Shown: positions 20,165 through 31,081, numbered from the stretch's first letter. The stretch: 64,000 nucleotides of DNA from Selaginella moellendorffii (GCF_000143415.4 NW_003314285.1:1928755-1992754); one strand, 5' to 3'. The notes: generated from the sequence alone by a model not told the origin. Numbers and translations: made by a program.

Positions 20165-22198
20165 ATGGCGCGGGACGGTAAGCGCCATCGCAGCAGTAGC
20201 CCGGATCGCGGCGGCGGCGGCGGCGACAGGGACGAGGATTCTAAGCATCGTAAGTACTCCCATCACCACAGCCGCGATAGAGATCGCGATAGAGATAGAG
20301 ACAGAGATAGCCGAGATAGGGGTCGAGACCGGGAGAGAAGCAGCAGGGAGAGGAGCCGCAGCCCGGACAGGAGGGGGAGGAGCAGGCATTCTTCACGCAG
20401 CCCATCCCGTGACAATGAGCCCGGCAGGCACAATTCTTCCAGTAGAGCATTTGGAAAGTGGAAGCAAAGGAGTCCCAATCCTGGTGAGAAGTGGGAGAGA
20501 CGCGATGAGCAGCAGCAGCAGCAGCAGGAAGAGCTTGTGCCGAATAGCAAAGAGCGCGAGCAGCTGGACAAGCAATCGATGAAAGCTCTGGCAGCGATCC
20601 AGGACGGGAGTAAGAAAGCCAAGAGAGTGATTGTCAAGCAGCGCGGCAAGTTCGACTGGGAGAACACCGAGGACACGTCCCAGGACATGATTCCTATATG
20701 CCACGGCCAGCTTCTCTTTGGACGGGGTTTCTATGCCGGCATGGATCGACGAGAGCAAAAGAAGCAGTCGGCAAAGATCGACCGGGAATCCAAAGGACAG
20801 ATCGAACCCAAGTCACTGAAATCGAGCTATGATCCTTTCGACGACATGCCGGTGGACAGGCACTGGTCCGAGAAGGAGATACACGAGATGACGTCGAGAG
20901 ACTGGAGGATCTTTCGAGAGGACTATAACATTTCCTACAAGGGGTCGAGGTTCCCGAATCCTGCTAGGAACTGGGAGGAGTCTGGGATTTGCCCCGAGAT
21001 ACTCAGGGCCGTGCAAGAAGCCGGATACAAGAAGCCTACTCCCATCCAGATGGCTTCCATTCCACTGGGACTCCAGCAGAGAGATGTTATTGGGATCGCC
21101 GGGACTGGCTCCGGGAAGACGGCGGCCTTCGTGATACCGATGCTCATGTACGTGTCCAGGCTTCCCAAGATGACTTTGGAGAGAGCCATCGAGGGGCCTT
21201 ACGCGCTGGTGATGGCTCCAACCACGGAGCTCGCGCAGCAGATCCAGGAGGAGACCGTGAAGTTGGCGAAGTATATGGACATCAACGTGCTGTCGCTCGT
21301 CGCCGGAGAAGCCATCGGGGGGCAGAGCTCGAAGCTACTGCAAGGGTGTGAGATCGTCATCGCCACTCCGGGACGGCTCTTGCACTGCCTGGAGCAGGGA
21401 TACGCGGTGCTCCACCAGTGCAACTACGTGGTTCTGGACGAGGGCGACAGGATGATCGCGCTGGGTTTCGAGGAACAGGTGATTGACGCCTTGGAAGCGA
21501 TGCCGTCGAGCAACATGAAGCCCGAGAGCGAGGACGTGGAGCTGGAGGACAGGATCTACCGGACGACGTACATGTTCAGCGCGACGATGCCGCCGGCGGT
21601 GGAGAGGCTGGCCAAGAAGTACCTGAGGAACCCGGTGGTGGTGACGATCGAGGAGATGAGCAAGCGCATCAGCCAGAAGGTGATGATGGTGGACGAGGAG
21701 GAGAAGCCCAAGCGGCTGCGGCGGCTGCTGGACGAGCTGGGCGAGATGTCGACGATCGTGTTCGTCAACACCAAGAAGCAGGCGGACAAGGTGTCGAAGC
21801 AGCTCCACGACATGGGGATCAAGGTGGCGACCATCCACGGCGGCAAGACGCAGCAGAAGCGGCAGACCAACTTCCAGGACTTTCGGAGCAAGCGGCGGAG
21901 CTGCCTCATCGCGACGGACGTGGTGGGGCGCGGGATCGACGTCCCGGACGTCGGGCACATCGTCAACTACGACATGCCGTCCACGGTGGAGATGTATATC
22001 CATCGCATTGGGCGGACGGGGCGGGCGGGCAAGAGCGGCGCCGCCACCACCTTCCTGACGCTCAATGACTCCGAGGTGTTCTACGATCTCAAGCAGCTGT
22101 TAGTCCGGACCAAGAACCCGGTGCCGCCGGAGCTGGCCAGGCACGAAGCTGCCAAAGTCAAGGTTGCGAAAGCCGCCACAACTTCTGGAGCCGAGTGA
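20165..22198 (+). CDS. PRP28: DEAD-box RNA helicase PRP28 (U5 snRNP)
   Basis: Intronless, 677 residues. The first 110 residues are Arg/Asp/Ser-rich (RD and RS repeats). The sequence around [20 protein letters not shown] and the [10 protein letters not shown] block is typical of PRP28/DDX23 (Arabidopsis RH21). Helicase motifs in order: Q motif, [21 protein letters not shown], a DEGD in place of [18 protein letters not shown], and [13 protein letters not shown]. The family drives the exchange of U1 for U6 at the 5' splice site in the nucleus. G/C-rich third positions contrast with neighbouring genes. It starts 133 bp after CTR9 on the same strand, and its stop lies 41 bp from the stop of the convergent gene. 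Confidence 0.92.
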   Translation: MARDGKRHRSSSPDRGGGGGDRDEDSKHRKYSHHHSRDRDRDRDRDRDSRDRGRDRERSSRERSRSPDRRGRSRHSSRSPSRDNEPGRHNSSSRAFGKWKQRSPNPGEKWERRDEQQQQQQEELVPNSKEREQLDKQSMKALAAIQDGSKKAKRVIVKQRGKFDWENTEDTSQDMIPICHGQLLFGRGFYAGMDRREQKKQSAKIDRESKGQIEPKSLKSSYDPFDDMPVDRHWSEKEIHEMTSRDWRIFREDYNISYKGSRFPNPARNWEESGICPEILRAVQEAGYKKPTPIQMASIPLGLQQRDVIGIAGTGSGKTAAFVIPMLMYVSRLPKMTLERAIEGPYALVMAPTTELAQQIQEETVKLAKYMDINVLSLVAGEAIGGQSSKLLQGCEIVIATPGRLLHCLEQGYAVLHQCNYVVLDEGDRMIALGFEEQVIDALEAMPSSNMKPESEDVELEDRIYRTTYMFSATMPPAVERLAKKYLRNPVVVTIEEMSKRISQKVMMVDEEEKPKRLRRLLDELGEMSTIVFVNTKKQADKVSKQLHDMGIKVATIHGGKTQQKRQTNFQDFRSKRRSCLIATDVVGRGIDVPDVGHIVNYDMPSTVEMYIHRIGRTGRAGKSGAATTFLTLNDSEVFYDLKQLLVRTKNPVPPELARHEAAKVKVAKAATTSGAE

Positions 22199-22239
22199 GA
22201 GAAGAGAGCTCGAGCTCGTCGTGTGAGAGGTAACTTATC

Positions 22240-22833
22240 CTACGCATAATGTGATTGATTGATTGATTTGCTTGAGATCTTTGTGTCACTCACTGGGTTT
22301 GGGTTTTCAGGGAAGCTGATGTATCTGTCAAAGTTGCAGACTTTCTGGGTGATTTGCTGGATGCCTTGCTCCACCTCCACCTCAAACCTGGCCTTGCTTG
22401 TGCTTGTTTCATACTCTTCCTTCTTGGCCAGCCACCAGTTTCGTGCGTTGATGAGATCCACTTCCTCCTGCTTTAGCGTCGCTTCCTGCATTACCAGGGA
22501 CTCCTCCTTTTCCTTGAGTTTTATATTCGTGGCCTTGCAGCGCTGGACTTCCGCGAAGAGATCGCTCACTTCCAGTTGCGGGAACTCGTCGTCCGGGTCG
22601 TAAATCTCCTCGTACTCGGACTCCAAGGGCTTGACGTACTGCGACGATATGTAATCGATGTGCTTCATCGCCTCGATTATGCGCCGCAAGAACTTGCAGC
22701 GATAGAAGTTCGCCTTGCGCGTTGACAATCGCAAATCCCTTCTCACGCGAGCAACCTCCTCGTCCATTTGTCCGCGAAAGGAAACAATGTCCGCCAACTT
22801 CTCATTGATAGCGTCAACGTCCACAACCAACAT
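22240..22833 (-). CDS. Coiled-coil protein of unknown function
   Basis: Single-exon frame of 197 residues from the first ATG (in-frame codons upstream to 22860 lack ATG). It is rich in Glu, Lys and Arg with heptad-like spacing over about residues 15-170, and a Trp-Trp pair occurs near residue 135. No signal peptide, membrane segment or enzymatic motif. I do not recognise a family; cytoskeletal or kinetochore coiled coils would be compatible but nothing proves it. It converges on PRP28 with 41 bp between stops, so their 3' ends probably overlap. Confidence 0.65.
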   Translation of the reverse strand: MLVVDVDAINEKLADIVSFRGQMDEEVARVRRDLRLSTRKANFYRCKFLRRIIEAMKHIDYISSQYVKPLESEYEEIYDPDDEFPQLEVSDLFAEVQRCKATNIKLKEKEESLVMQEATLKQEEVDLINARNWWLAKKEEYETSTSKARFEVEVEQGIQQITQKVCNFDRYISFPENPNPVSDTKISSKSINQSHYA

Positions 22834-22874
22834 GTCCTTATTTTTAGGGCTAGAGCTCAACCCAACCTTTTACT

Positions 22875-22932
22875 TTTAAAGTCCGCCACCTTTTCAACCT
22901 TTTATAGCCTTTTCATAGTCCGCCACCTTTTT
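22875..22932 (-). promoter_or_regulatory. Repeated GTCCGCCACCTTTT elements
   Basis: Two copies of GTCCGCCACCTTTTyCAACCTTTT lie 45-100 bp upstream of the coiled-coil gene ATG. A third copy is upstream of DPY30 at 13829. They also overlap the 3' flank of the carrier gene. Confidence 0.4.
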
Positions 22933-22963
22933 TCAACCTTTTCAACGGGACAAAAGGGGACTT

Positions 22964-24127
22964 TTAAAAGGATGATAGACCGGCAAAACGACGCAATTGC
23001 TCATACGACACCCAGAAAACAAATTGCCAGGGACCGAGACGAGCCCAAGTCGGAGAGAATCCCTGCCAGGGCCGTGACGCCCTCGGATGTCACGGTCTTG
23101 GCCAGGCAATCCAGCGAATTCCTGTAGCTCTGGCCGGCCTGGTTCATCATCCTCGTCTTGACAACGTCGGCCGGGCAGCTGAGCAGCGTGGCCGAGAGCC
23201 CCGAGAGCAGCGATGCCAGAGTGTGCGCGAAAACGTTGTCCCCACAGACGCCATTTTGTATGATTTTGTGCTTGGCCTGGTCGTAGCAAGCGAGCTCGCC
23301 CATGTTGACGAGAAAGGCGCGCTGTGCGTTGGGGCCTACTCCCCTCCACAGCCCAAGCACGCCTTCGCTCGCGATTATTTTGTGGAAAGCGTCGGCGACG
23401 CTTGTGTACCTGGGAGCGTGGCCGAGCTTCACAAGTCGCCCGTCGGCTTGCATCCGCACTTTTATAAGGTCGGCGGGGCTCGCCACCACCTGCATGCATC
23501 GAAAACGAAGAAAGCTCGTTAGTTTACTCCAAAGGCACTGCAGAGAGGTGCTTCTAGAAGGAAGAAAGATCATAGCTGAGCCTGAGCGTCTATAGTGAAA
23601 GAGAGAGCGAGCTTCGCTAAAGAATATGAAAGAAACTCTATAGACAAAAGCGCGGAAGAGGTGACTGAATGCTTCGTTCTCGAGAGCTACTGGAGGTATC
23701 AAAAACTTGTATCGGGAAAAGTAAGCGAGAATGCTAAAGAAACGAGGAATACCTGTCCAATGATTCCCGAAGCACCACCTATGACGGCTTTCTCGGCCAG
23801 GGAAGAAAAAGCTTGATTTTGATCCGAGGAAGAAGAGAAGCTTCGCAGTTGCTCGTAACTCACGATCCGGATGCTGGTGTAAAAGACGTGCCTCAGCAAC
23901 GCGGGCGACAATCCCCTGTAGAGCCCGCGCAATCCCTCCTCCCTCGCGATCCCGTAAGCAGTGCCAAATGCCCCTCTGTGACCAGCATTACAACCACGAG
24001 CGATCGACGATCCCTCACCTTGGAGCTGGAGGCGCGTCTTGGTGATGTCGATCGGAAACGTCGCGGATTCCGCCGCGATCGCGGACGCCGCGGTGAGCGC
24101 CAGCCGCATTCCAAAATCGCGATCCAT
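22964..24127 (-). CDS. UCP3: Mitochondrial carrier of the UCP/PUMP3 type, frameshifted near the C-terminus
   Basis: Two exons (24127-23753 and 23489-22964). The protein has the three-fold carrier repeat with PxDxxKxR signatures PIDITKTR, PADLIKVR and PADVVKTR, and the stretch QRAFLVNMGELACYDQAK typical of plant UCP3-like carriers of the inner mitochondrial membrane. Family length is about 300 residues. Near 23070 the frame of the last repeat is lost: as written, translation stops at 23001. One frame over, family-like codons (PTWARLGPWQF) continue to a stop at 22964. The shift corresponds to 2 missing or 1 extra base, removing most of the sixth helix. Assembly error or a real lesion cannot be told apart. 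The start is the first ATG. Confidence 0.8.
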
Positions 24128-24477
24128 GCCCAAAAACCCTAACCCCCAAGAACATGGGGAGAATATCCGCGCATCTGCGCCTGCCAGCCGTTGGATGCCG
24201 ACGAGGGTGTAACGGCTGCGATGGGGCCCATTAAGCCGCTAATTACGCATGGTTACGCGTAATCTCGTTTAAAGTGGGGTTAGATCTTCCGGGATGGAAT
24301 GTCCACCTAGGCCTCAAGAACTTTGCGGATAGAAAGAAGAAAGGTTCCATCCATTTTCTCTCTTTTTCCCACTCCTCCTGGGAGATGGGTGGAATCGAAT
24401 CATCCCCGCAAATGTGGACCAATTCCTCGAGCTCGTAGCAAATCCTTTCCAATTGATCGAGAAAATCGAGAGAGCAG
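24128..24477. promoter_or_regulatory. Divergent intergenic region between carrier and U-box genes
   Basis: 350 bp between two outward-facing start codons; likely holds both promoters. No definite TATA box chosen. Confidence 0.4.
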
Positions 24478-26001
24478 ATGAGGCAAGAGCGAGGAGTGAT
24501 CATAGCCAGGACGAGGAGGGCGATGGAGGACGAAGACGAAGGAGGAGGAGAGGAGGATTGCGAGGAGCAGCGGCAGCGACAGAATCAAGCGGCGCCAGCG
24601 CTCTTCCTGTGCCCGATCTCGCTGGAGATCATGCGCGACCCGGTGATCGTGTGCACGGGCCAGACGTATGATCGCCCCAGCATCGAGAAATGGATCCGCG
24701 ATGGCCACCGGAGCTGCCCCATCACGATGCTCCACCTCCACGATCTCACGCTCATCCCCAACATCATCGTCCGGCAGCTCATCGAGGCGTGGTGCTCCAA
24801 GGAGGAATCCGCCAGCGCCATGTTTGCTCCTTCTCCTCCATCGCCTCCTCCTCCGCCCTTCCTCCTCGCCCACCACGATTTCTCGCCCCAGGAATCGCTG
24901 GATCTGGGCCGCCGCGAGCGAGTGCTCGGCCTCCTCCGCCGGATCGCCAAGGGCCAGGACGTGAGGCAATCGGTGGCGACGCTCAAATCCATGGCGAAAG
25001 AGGAGCTGTGTGGATCGTCGCCCACGCCGCCCGAGGCCAAGAAGGTGTGTTCTTGCATCGTGGAAGCCGGCGGCGCGCTGCTCATGGCGTCCATGCTGGC
25101 GGACGAGCTCATACAGCACGGGACCGCGCTGCACGGGTCCCCGGACGGGTTCATACAGCACGGTACCGCGCTGCACGGGGCACCGGACGGGTTTACCGCG
25201 CGGCACGAGGACAGCCCCTGCGAGGAGATCATGTCGCTGCTGGCGCTCCTGTGCCGCGGCGCGAGCCGGGAGGTGATCGGCGCGGTGCTGTCGGAATCGG
25301 GAGCGCTCCAGTGCGTCGTGTGTCACCTGGGCAGCGCCCAGATCGACCTCGCGTCGCGGATGAGCGCCGCGGTGCTACTCAAGCGGCTGCTGGCCACGGA
25401 GGAGATGCGCGTCGAGGTCGGGCAATCCACCCAATTCTTCCACGGCCTGCTCGATCTCATCGATTCCTCCTCCTCCAAGAAGGGCCTCGTCAAGCTCCTC
25501 CACCTCGCGTGCTCGCACAAGCCCAATCGATCCACAGCCGTGGAAGAAGGCGCGATCCAGATCCTCGTCAACCTCCTCCTCGCCGCCTCCTCGCCCCCAT
25601 CCTCCTCGTCCTCCTCCGGCGAGGACCGCGGGCTGGAGACAACCGAGCGCGCGCTGGCGACACTGGAGCAGCTGTGTACCGTGGAGCAGGGGCGCCGCGC
25701 GGTATGCGAGAGTACCGCGGCGGTGCACTGCGCGGTACGGCTGCTGGTCGGGTACTCGAGGCCGGCGACCGAGCACGCGACGGGGCTGTTGCTGCTGGTT
25801 TGCCAGTCGGGCCCCGTCCAAGTGGTCCAGATCGCCATGAGAGCTGGGGCGCGCCGCCAGCTTCTACTGCTACTCCAGAGCGATTGCACGGGACGGGCAA
25901 AGAAGAGGGCGCTGGAGCTCCTCAAGCTCTTCCACGCCATCTTCTTCGTCCAGGGCGACGAGCACGCCTCCTCGGATTTCAAGAATGTGGATCTCTACTG
26001 A
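24478..26001 (+). CDS. Plant U-box E3 ubiquitin ligase with ARM-like repeats
   Basis: Intronless, 507 residues (492 if the second ATG at 24523 is used). Residues about 42-115 are a U-box: FLCPISLEIMRDPVI, then GQTYDRPSIEKWI, then CPIT, LIPN and RQLIEAW. This domain recruits ubiquitin-charged E2 enzymes. The rest is Leu/Ala-rich helical repeat compatible with ARM repeats, the layout of plant PUB proteins. Strongly G/C-rich. At 25111-25195 a 42-bp unit is tandemly duplicated, adding 14 residues around IQHGTALHG. Target and pathway cannot be read from sequence. Confidence 0.88.
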   Translation: MRQERGVIIARTRRAMEDEDEGGGEEDCEEQRQRQNQAAPALFLCPISLEIMRDPVIVCTGQTYDRPSIEKWIRDGHRSCPITMLHLHDLTLIPNIIVRQLIEAWCSKEESASAMFAPSPPSPPPPPFLLAHHDFSPQESLDLGRRERVLGLLRRIAKGQDVRQSVATLKSMAKEELCGSSPTPPEAKKVCSCIVEAGGALLMASMLADELIQHGTALHGSPDGFIQHGTALHGAPDGFTARHEDSPCEEIMSLLALLCRGASREVIGAVLSESGALQCVVCHLGSAQIDLASRMSAAVLLKRLLATEEMRVEVGQSTQFFHGLLDLIDSSSSKKGLVKLLHLACSHKPNRSTAVEEGAIQILVNLLLAASSPPSSSSSSGEDRGLETTERALATLEQLCTVEQGRRAVCESTAAVHCAVRLLVGYSRPATEHATGLLLLVCQSGPVQVVQIAMRAGARRQLLLLLQSDCTGRAKKRALELLKLFHAIFFVQGDEHASSDFKNVDLY

Positions 26002-26100
26002 TGCTCGCTCTCTAACTCGAGGCAAAGATCTTATAGATCCGTGTGGGGTTCTTCTTCCTCCTCTCGACTCTTTCCATCTCTTGGTTTTATGGGAGGGAGG

Positions 26101-26101
<1 letters not shown>

Positions 26102-26135
<34 letters not shown>
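26102..26135 (+). repeat. (CT)n microsatellite
   Basis: Seventeen CT units in the 3' flank of the U-box gene. Confidence 0.95.
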
Positions 26136-26138
<3 letters not shown>

Positions 26139-27553
26139 CCTCCTCGAGAATGCGATCGAGGAGGGATAGTGGAGGAGGGATTTGTTTTGGGTTTCCCAGG
26201 AGGTGTGAGATCTGCATTGAATTGCCCACCAAAGATCAGCAGCGGCGCAGCTCTGGAAGAAGAACTGAAAACGAGGCGCTCCGCGCGCCAGATCTTCCTT
26301 TCTTTATTTCCTTCTTTTCTCTTTTCCATCTCGCTTCTTCTCACCCGCCGTCGCGCAAAGGAATCCTGATCTGGATTGATCGATCGATCTTCGTTTCTTG
26401 TAAAATTCGAGCGCTGGGAAAGAACGATTGATTCCAAGTCCTTTGTGTGCCTCGGTGGTGGAAAAGGTGAGGTTGAAAGAGAGAACTTCTCTGGCAGACA
26501 AGTTTCTATCCGAGGAGGAAGGCTCTTTTCTTTTCGTCTTTATCTTTTTGCTCGCTAAAATATGGAAGCGAAGATCCTCGCAGGCCAGCTTAGCGGCCAT
26601 TGGCAGGCAGGAGAGATCGCAAGATCACGAAAAATGAGTAGACCGCGCCGTTCCACATACCAACGCTGCCATTCTTCCGGCTTGCTCGCTTTCACTGTTT
26701 GGAATCATTGTGAGCACGAAAACTCTCTGGAGGCTGGATTTTGTTAGAGTCAATCCACGATCCACGGGCTTTCTGATTCAGCGGCTCTACTGCTTAATCT
26801 GGAAGATGAGAACGACAAGCAAACAAGAGACAAAGAAAAAGATGTTTTACCTTGTTCTGGTCGAGTCATAGGCTCTGTAGCTATCTCCTCCATTTTGCCT
26901 CCTGGAAAGTTGAAAGTGGAGAATTACGATGCGAGAATGCCAAACAGCGAAAAAATGTCATTATTGGTTACCAGTAGCTTTGCTCCCTTGCATTGCTTGT
27001 CCTCGAGCTAGCGAGCTAGCTTTGACTTGAATCCGACAAGAGCAAAGAACAAAACAAAAATATGAGAAACGAGACTAGAGGACGCAATACCCAGGACAGA
27101 CTAAACGTGCGAGCGATCGAGCGAGTTTCATCGCTTTGGAGAAACACCAAACCTGGAAGAGAGAAGAATCACAAGTTAGCTAGCTCTAATTGACAAAGAT
27201 GATCCGGAAGGAAAAACAACTATAGATTACTTACAAGATAAAAGGCTGGACTGGATGGAAGATATGGACCAGTTTGCTTGCCAGAGGCCACAGGCCGCCA
27301 ATAATGCCTGTATGGACGCACACACACAAACACACACACTGCCACAAGCGAAAAGCTTGTGAGCTCGCATCACTTTCGTCTCAACGACCCATTTATTCCT
27401 GGCAAAGCTATCTTGCTAAGGAAGAGCGCGCTTACGGGGTCGAGGACTACGGCTGCAGGATAACTTGTAGGCCATTAGAGCAGACGTCCTGGGGCTCGTC
27501 CGGGAAAGAAAACGTTTTTAAAACCCGAGAAAACTTGGCGTACCTCGATAGCT
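26136..27553. other. Intergenic between convergent U-box and ALDH10 genes
   Basis: No supported gene. The first few hundred bases probably include the U-box gene's 3' untranslated region. A second simple repeat (CA-rich) lies at about 27319-27339. Confidence 0.5.
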
Positions 27554-29878
27554 TTACATTTTCGAAGGTCGGGGGTACCAACCCCACTGCTCCTCTGATA
27601 TGTATTTGGTAACTTGCTTCACGGACAAATAGTTCTCGAGACCCCTGTGAGTGGAAGACAAACAATGAAAACGATGTACGTGATGAGAATCCCTACAAAT
27701 ATCACTCACCATTCTCCCAGCTCCCGTCCAAAGCCACTGCGTTTTGTACCACCCCACGGGGCCTGGGTGAAGGTCGGCTGAGCACAATTGATCCATATGA
27801 TTCCCGCTTGCAACAGCTGTTTTGGCCAGGCTTAGAAACAAGCAAAAAACAACAAGAGATAAGTTTTTTCTAAAAAAGTACCTCTGCTACACGCTGGCAG
27901 CGGTCCTCGTCTGTCGAGATGACGGCCCCTGCGAGTCCATACCTTCAAGCAAACAGACAGATTGAGCAAGTTCTCACAACCATGTGGCTTACTCAGAATC
28001 GTTGGCCAGCTTTATAGCTTCCTCTTCTGTTCTGAAGGTCCGAACTGCAAGGACCGGACCAAAGACTTCTTCTTTCCATATCTGAGAGGAGGGCCTGACG
28101 TTCGCAAAGACTGTCGGCTCAACAAAATATCCTTTGCTCAAGTGCTGGAACGCGAAGACACGACAATGAATATCAACGGCTTGCTTTACACAAAACTGAT
28201 GAAGCTTACCTCCGGGCGTTTCCCACCACACAGCAGCGTAGCACCTTCTTCTTGTGCCGTAGATATGTACTTCATGACCTTCTTGTACTGGAACTCACAT
28301 GTACACCGTATGAACTAAAGAAGGCAAAGATAGGAACAAGAAGAAAACACTACCTGACCATCGCTCACAACTGGACCAAGTCTGCATCCCGGCTCCAAGG
28401 GGTTTGAAATTTTTATCGTTTTCGTCCATTCTGCCAGTCTTTCCAAAAACACAGATGCGATATTTTCCTGTTACATCACAGCCAGTGGTAAGGCAATTCT
28501 CCCATCAGCCGAGCATTATATTACCTGGAGCAACAACCTTGATGTCGCACTGCAAATCTGACCATTAGTCCAAAACACTCCGAACATTGTCCATTCAACA
28601 GCTGTGTGATTCCACCCGTCAGGATTAGATGTCGTTGAATGTTCAATAACGTACCTTTCTCAATATCCACATCATCGAAAACGATGATAGCACTTTTCCC
28701 ACCCAATTCCAGCGTCACGGGCTGTTGATAGACACAAAGCTAACCGAATTGTATGAAAAGATCGAAGCACCTTGATTATTTCAGCAGCTGCTCCCATTAT
28801 TGATTTCCCAGTGGCTGTACTGCCTGTGAATGCAACCTGTAACAGAAAGAAAAGGAAAAGTAAGGCATGAAACATCAGCATACTAAAGCCAACCTTATCA
28901 ACACCAGGATGCTTAGACAGAGGCGCACCGGCATCTTTCCCTAATCCAGTAACTACATTCAGTACACCAGCAGGAAGCCCGACCTTCGCGGCGATTGACG
29001 CAAGTTCCAAGCAGGTACTGGCACGACAAACAGTAGAACTCGTTGTGCAAGGGAAGTAGGAAAATTTTCACGATCTTACACTGATGCAAGCTCTGATGGT
29101 TTAAGAATGGCAGTACAGCCTGCTGCAAGAGCTGGTGCAACCTTCCAAGTTGCCATAAGTAAAGGATAATTCCTGCAGAACCATCTTGTCAAGGATTGCA
29201 TAAGAAAAAAAAAAAAAAGGTGCGAGATCTACCATGGAGTTATAAGACCGACAACACCAATCGGTTCTTTTAAGACGTTAGTCTTGAATGTATCCATTGG
29301 AAGCTCTACGGACAGGTGCCCCTTTGCATCCAAACCTTCGGCCAGACCAGCATAGTAGTCGAAACATCCCGCAACATCGTCCTAGAAAAAGCTTGGATAA
29401 ATTCCAAAGCATAAACTCGAAAAGCCGAAAGTCTTACCATATCCCATGCCGCTTCGTCGAGGGGTTTTCCACAATCCATCGCCTCGAGCTCAGCCAACTG
29501 AGATTTCCTCGCAGTCACCTAGAACAGCACAAAAAAAATTTAGCGCAAGAGAGGCGAAAGCCATCATATCATCACTTACTTCGGCAGCAATGGCTCGCAA
29601 AAACTTTGCCCGGTACTTCCCCGTAGTTCTTGCCCAATATTTCCCATTGTCTTTGGTAAACGCCTCCCTAGCGGCCTTGACAGCGAGATCCACATCGTCG
29701 GCCGTGGCAGCGGGAATGTAGCCTAGAAATTCCATCCATGAGCGCAAGTGAGAAACTCGCAATTCTCACCTATGGTATCTTCCGTCGCTGGATTGATGAC
29801 CGCTATCTGTCCGCCCAGATCCGGAGCTCGCCATTGCCCTCCAATGTAGAGAAGCCTGGAAGGGATCGCCGGCGCCAT
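27554..29878 (-). CDS. ALDH10: Aminoaldehyde/betaine aldehyde dehydrogenase, ALDH10 family
   Basis: 15 exons (29878-29770, 29722-29580, 29518-29438, 29381-29233, 29172-29080, 29017-28894, 28836-28771, 28721-28655, 28601-28525, 28467-28354, 28287-28210, 28144-27993, 27942-27882, 27816-27710, 27644-27554) join in frame to 503 residues, the usual length. It oxidises aminoaldehydes, and in some plants betaine aldehyde, with NAD. Visible: VTLELGGKS with Glu260, and NGQICSATS with Cys294, the numbering known for plant ALDH10. The position that decides betaine aldehyde use (about 441 in spinach; AGIIW here) is Ile, which in the family goes with poor betaine aldehyde activity. The C-terminal SKM is a peroxisomal signal. 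Confidence 0.93.
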
Positions 29879-29944
29879 ACCTCCTAAGGAAAAAATGCTA
29901 GCTAGCTAGGGCTTATCGTGCCACTTGGCATTTTTTATTCAACG

Positions 29945-30022
29945 TCACGAGTGGGATTTGAACTCACACCCTTACAAACTTAAAGAATTTGTCTTAACCC
30001 TAAATCATATATCCACTATGTC
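29945..30022 (-). other. Degenerate tRNA-like sequence
   Basis: On the minus strand a T-arm-like GAGTTCAAATCCCAC and a possible anticodon arm CAAAT-TCTTTAA-GTTTG are spaced roughly as in a tRNA. The acceptor stem does not pair and one T-stem pair is mismatched. A tRNA pseudogene or tRNA-derived SINE remnant; not a working gene by eye. Confidence 0.3.
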
Positions 30023-30149
30023 AGGGATGAAGCTGGTGTGGCTGGAGCGGGAGGAGTGATGGGCATGGCGGACTGTGTGGTTTGTTTTGATGGCCCCGGG
30101 CGATTGTAGACATCTGCCGTGTGTGATGGCGTATACATGGTGCCTAGGC

Positions 30150-31080
30150 GGGCTTACGAGGAGGCATCTTTGAGAGAAAAAGGCGGAGGAGGATCTGCGG
30201 GAGTCGCACGCTGTGGCAATTGCTTGTGTTGGCGGACACTTTATGGGTTCTTGCCTCGGCTCTATGTTCGTCACTGACAACGAGCTCTTCAAGCTTGTTG
30301 CTCTCCTCTACTTTGTCTTGCCGTCTCCAGCATGCCAGTCGCTTCAAGGATTGTGCCCGTTGTCTGGACAAGCTTCGTGCTTTCTCTGAGTTTGGCACCT
30401 CCCTCGAGGTGAAATTGGCAGAGTGCGACCCGGAGCAGCGCCTAGCTCATTGTCTGGACAAACTCCGGGGTGGGTCAACTTCTTGTCTTGTCATCCGATT
30501 CCTCTCTGCTTTCTCGTTGCAGGTGACTGCCGCCCTGTTCTGGACAGCATCTTGCACACGGATTTCGTCTTCCCGATGCCTCCTCGCCATGTGGTAAGCT
30601 TGTAAAGTCACTTGCATTTATTAGTGTCATTGTGCCACCTTTGACCCATAGGGCCCTGCAACCAGCTTGTTGCTGCAGCACCTTCCAAAGCGTATCAAGG
30701 TGCTCGCCACAAGCAGCAGCTATGCGGAGCGCGTCATACAGGCTCCATACTCAAGGGAGTACATTTGGGGCAGGGATGTGGGAGGGACTGTTGTATTACC
30801 GTATCCCAATGACGCCGAAAAATGGTCCAGCTATGGTTTTCTCACCAGTGGGCCAAGCCGTGGAACTCCTCCTCAAGGCTGCCAAAAAGAACCAGCTTTT
30901 GGAGGCCCTGGTTGGAGACGCCTCTAAACTCCGTGCTCATTTCCAACATCATGGGAATCCTCGACTGCACCGAGCATGCCCGGCTATGGTTGGCGAAGTC
31001 TAAGCTCCCAGTCTCCCAGTCTACTACAACTTCCCGCATCTGACATGTCACTCATAGGTACTCACGCTCAGTGCAATCGG
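30150..31080 (+). other. Unrecognised G/C-richer stretch with broken frames
   Basis: Contains frames such as 30632-31003 (123 codons) and a repeated CTGGACAAgCTtCG phrase near 30366 and 30459. Composition is more gene-like than the flanks, but frames shift and I recognise no domain. Possibly a decayed gene or transposon fragment. Confidence 0.25.
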
Positions 31081-31081
31081 T

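Noticed and set aside
21335-22003. 222-codon minus-strand frame opposite PRP28
   Set aside because: Antisense shadow in G/C-rich coding DNA with His/Leu/Arg bias; the plus frame is a clear helicase.
24400-25326. 308-codon minus-strand and 441-codon alternate plus frame over the U-box gene
   Set aside because: G/C-rich shadow frames; the 24478 frame alone has conserved motifs.
26376-26747. Short plus-strand frames downstream of the U-box gene
   Set aside because: No motifs and no splice-compatible extension; probably untranslated or intergenic.
29945-30022. Functional tRNA-Lys gene on the minus strand
   Set aside because: T arm and a possible anticodon arm are visible, but the acceptor stem does not pair and base 33 is not T.
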